This document shows positions 62,135-64,000 of a stretch of DNA of 64,000 bases, in pieces (within the stretch, counting starts at the first letter, position 1; the number at the start of each line of letters is the position of its first letter). The notes under the pieces are model-generated. The model ran no database searches. It was given only the letters and a program-made list of their open reading frames with translations, and was not told the origin of the DNA. This DNA comes from Halioglobus maricola. GTDB taxonomy: Bacteria; Pseudomonadota; Gammaproteobacteria; Pseudomonadales; Halieaceae. Location of the stretch: positions 2,804,501 through 2,868,500 of the forward strand of contig NZ_CP036422.1 in NCBI RefSeq assembly GCF_009388985.1. Reading direction: 5' to 3'. The position numbers and the translations under genes were made by a program.

Positions 62135-62816
62135 CCGGGTTCAACCTCTCAAGAGCTGTGCGTGCCGCGGCCTGTTCCGCCTTGCGCCGGCTGGAACCTG
62201 AACCCTCTACAGTGAGGGCAGGCTTGGTCAGGCGGCAGACCACCCGGAATTGCTGGCTGTGATCGTCGCCCTGCACTCCGAGCAATTCATACTCGGGGAG
62301 CGGCTTGCCATGACCCTGCAGGAACTCCTGCAGGCTGGTCTTGGCATCCTTGTCGGCGCCGCCCAGAGACAGGGTGTCGAGGCGCCCGACAAACCAATTG
62401 AGAACACAGCCGCGACAGGTTTCGACATTACTGTCGAGAAGAATCGCCCCGGTCACCGCCTCAAGTGCATCTGCCAAAATCGAAGTGCGACGACGACCAC
62501 CACTCTTGCGCTCGCCGGCTCCCAGAATGAGATGCTCACCGAGCTCGAGCTCACGGGCAACTTCGGCCAGCGTGTCACCCTTAACCAGGGCAGCGCGCAT
62601 GCGGCTCATATCACCTTCACTGGCGCTTGGGAATTTGTGGTAGAGAGTCTCGGCAATGATGTGATTAACGATGGAATCGCCGAGAAATTCCAGCCGTTCA
62701 TTGTTGCGATTGCCGGCACTGCGGTGGGTCAGCGCCAGCTCAAGCAGAGCCTTGTCTGCAAATTCGTACCCGAGAGCGCGCTGCAGGCGCGCGGCCTTTA
62801 GCTCGCAGTCGGTCAC
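62124..62816 (-). CDS. rnc: ribonuclease III
   Basis: A 230-residue dsRNA endonuclease. [12 protein letters not shown] is the RNase III signature near 38, with a second catalytic aspartate/glutamate pair near 115. A dsRNA-binding domain ends the protein. It processes rRNA precursors. The GTG start overlaps the DUF4845 stop (GTGA). Confidence 0.97.
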   Translation of the reverse strand: MTDCELKAARLQRALGYEFADKALLELALTHRSAGNRNNERLEFLGDSIVNHIIAETLYHKFPSASEGDMSRMRAALVKGDTLAEVARELELGEHLILGAGERKSGGRRRTSILADALEAVTGAILLDSNVETCRGCVLNWFVGRLDTLSLGGADKDAKTSLQEFLQGHGKPLPEYELLGVQGDDHSQQFRVVCRLTKPALTVEGSGSSRRKAEQAAARTALERLNPDEK

Positions 62817-63199
62817 TTGATATTGGGTTGTCCTGCCACAAACAGCAGGTCATCAAATCGCAGAGCCAGATCCATATTGGCGATGATGTTGACGCGACCT
62901 TCATAGCGCCCGTCGATATACATCTTGCCGCCCTTGCGGTAGAACTGCACATCTTTAACTTTGATGGCTTTGATCTGGTTTGAGTTGAATAGGTTTGCCA
63001 GACGACGACGCATCTCACCGATGGTAGTGACGTTCGGTTTATGCTCGTCCGAAATGGTCGTAAGAATATGCTTGATGGACTCATATTCTGAATACACTGG
63101 AACGACCTTTACTATGCAGAGCACATAGAAGCCGGCCATCATGGCGATAATCAGGCCCCCGAAAAGACCTATACCTGTTTGGCGTTGACGTTGACGCAT
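62813..63199 (-). CDS. DUF4845 membrane protein
   Basis: A 128-residue protein with one N-terminal membrane helix (about 11-35) and a small periplasmic domain. It occupies the slot between lepB and rnc where DUF4845 proteins are found in many gammaproteobacteria. Function is unknown; the position suggests a link to protein export. It is coupled to rnc. Confidence 0.85.
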   Translation of the reverse strand: MRQRQRQTGIGLFGGLIIAMMAGFYVLCIVKVVPVYSEYESIKHILTTISDEHKPNVTTIGEMRRRLANLFNSNQIKAIKVKDVQFYRKGGKMYIDGRYEGRVNIIANMDLALRFDDLLFVAGQPNIK

Positions 63200-63240
63200 A
63201 TCTCGATCCCCTCAGCTAATCCATTCGCTGTTCATTATGA

Positions 63241-64000
63241 TCATTCGATCAGGCCGACGCGGCTGAAGCCTGGAACACTCAGGAATGAATCCCAGTGCAT
63301 CCATATTGCGAAAGCCTTCCCTACTATATCCTTTTCTGGCACCTGACCCCAAACCCGACTATCGGAGCTGTTGTCGCGGTTATCGCCCATCATAAAGTAG
63401 TGACCGGGGCGCACAAGCACCGTAAAGTCTCGAGGTACCCGCCCCTCGTCTACCTGCATCAGGTGGCGTGCTTCTCCCAACTGTTCGAGACCCACGCGCT
63501 GTCGCACATTCGGGCCTGGCATAATCGCCACTTCTTCCCTGCTCACCTGCTTGCCATTCACAAACAGCCGCTTCTTACGATATGTCACTGTGTCGCCCGG
63601 TAAACCGACCACACGCTTGATGTAGTAGGTGTCATTCATATGGGGCGGAAAAAACACCATCACATCACCGCGCTCAGGCTCGTTAAGATCGAAAACCTTG
63701 GCGCGGCTCACGGGCAGGCGAATGCCGTAGGTGAATTTATTAACCAGAATATAATCGCCAACCTGAAGGGTGGGCACCATCGACGACGACGGGATCTGGA
63801 ACGGCTCTACAAGGAACGAACGCAGCACGAAGACGACGAACAACACCGGGAAAAACGAGCGCGAGTACTCCACCACAACAGGTTCTGATGCCTGGCGTTC
63901 CACACTGGCGTTAAACTGCTGATGCTGTGGGCTCTCTTCCTTGTCCCACTCGGGATACCTGGCCTGCAAGCCGGCAATCTCCCGACGGCGCCCAGGCGCC
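63241..64000 (-). CDS. lepB: signal peptidase I, 5' end beyond window
   Basis: The C-terminal 252 residues of a type I signal peptidase; the frame stays open to the window edge, where a basic stretch (G-R-R-R-E) continues upstream, so the start and the first membrane helix are missing. A second helix (F-P-V-L-F-V-V-F-V-L-R) is followed by I-P-S-S-S-M-V-P-T-L with the catalytic serine and Y-Y-I-K-R-V-V-G-L-P-G-D with the lysine. G-D-N-R-D-N-S-S-D-S-R is the last conserved box. It removes signal peptides at the periplasmic face. Confidence 0.95.
   Translation of the reverse strand, partial: APGRRREIAGLQARYPEWDKEESPQHQQFNASVERQASEPVVVEYSRSFFPVLFVVFVLRSFLVEPFQIPSSSMVPTLQVGDYILVNKFTYGIRLPVSRAKVFDLNEPERGDVMVFFPPHMNDTYYIKRVVGLPGDTVTYRKKRLFVNGKQVSREEVAIMPGPNVRQRVGLEQLGEARHLMQVDEGRVPRDFTVLVRPGHYFMMGDNRDNSSDSRVWGQVPEKDIVGKAFAIWMHWDSFLSVPGFSRVGLIE

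Overview
The window reads as a chromosomal segment of a Gram-negative gammaproteobacterium. The right-hand gene order (mazG, relA, cysM, recO, era, rnc, DUF4845, lepB) and the DusA, TrpS, TsaB and UppP types are gammaproteobacterial. The large catabolic load suggests a marine heterotroph of the Cellvibrionales/Halieaceae kind, but that placement is an inference and no rRNA is present. I see no insertion sequence, prophage, CRISPR array or tRNA, and no gene-free stretch over 300 bases; the longest is 11767-12057, where I see nothing beyond a divergent promoter space.

Layout. 0.1-14.5 kb is mixed accessory chromosome: a DUF1254/1214 secreted protein, DUF1272, a ferric-reductase-like membrane protein, a stand-alone homodimeric pyruvate dehydrogenase E1 (aceE), an aldehyde dehydrogenase, DUF2141, EamA and RibD-C proteins, DUF3604, DUF1330 and an AraC regulator. 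14.7-45.4 kb is a dense catabolic island with ATGA/GTGA stop-start overlaps. 46-64 kb is housekeeping.

The island is the notable part. It contains three proteins that I read as members of the red chlorophyll catabolite reductase (RCCR)/ferredoxin-dependent bilin reductase superfamily (19260, 29783, 36127). It also has two SDRs resembling plant chlorophyll b reductases (18428, 34487), a chlorophyllase-like lipoprotein (42184), a Rieske oxygenase (44223), two tandem-domain nitrilase-superfamily proteins (15794, 30645) and two MFS carriers (20066, 33185). A run with the same enzyme classes as the lower nicotinate pathway lies at 23.5-27.0 kb (maleate-isomerase-like, FAD monooxygenase, isochorismatase-like amidase, alpha/beta hydrolase). 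Aldehyde and acyl-CoA dehydrogenases, a PEP-mutase/isocitrate-lyase family lyase and a glutathione transferase complete it. The simplest joint reading is uptake and breakdown of a chlorophyll-derived or other linear tetrapyrrole down to maleimide/maleamate-like fragments and central metabolites. This is a hypothesis from gene content only.

Regulation. A CRP/FNR-family regulator (38882) has the E-x-x-S-R recognition helix expected for TTGAY half-sites. I find seven TTGAY-N4-RTCAA-like palindromes in intergenic regions between 22.9 and 37.9 kb, several placed near -41 relative to a good -10 box. This points to one regulon covering the right two thirds of the island. The left module (14.7-21.3 kb) lacks such sites.
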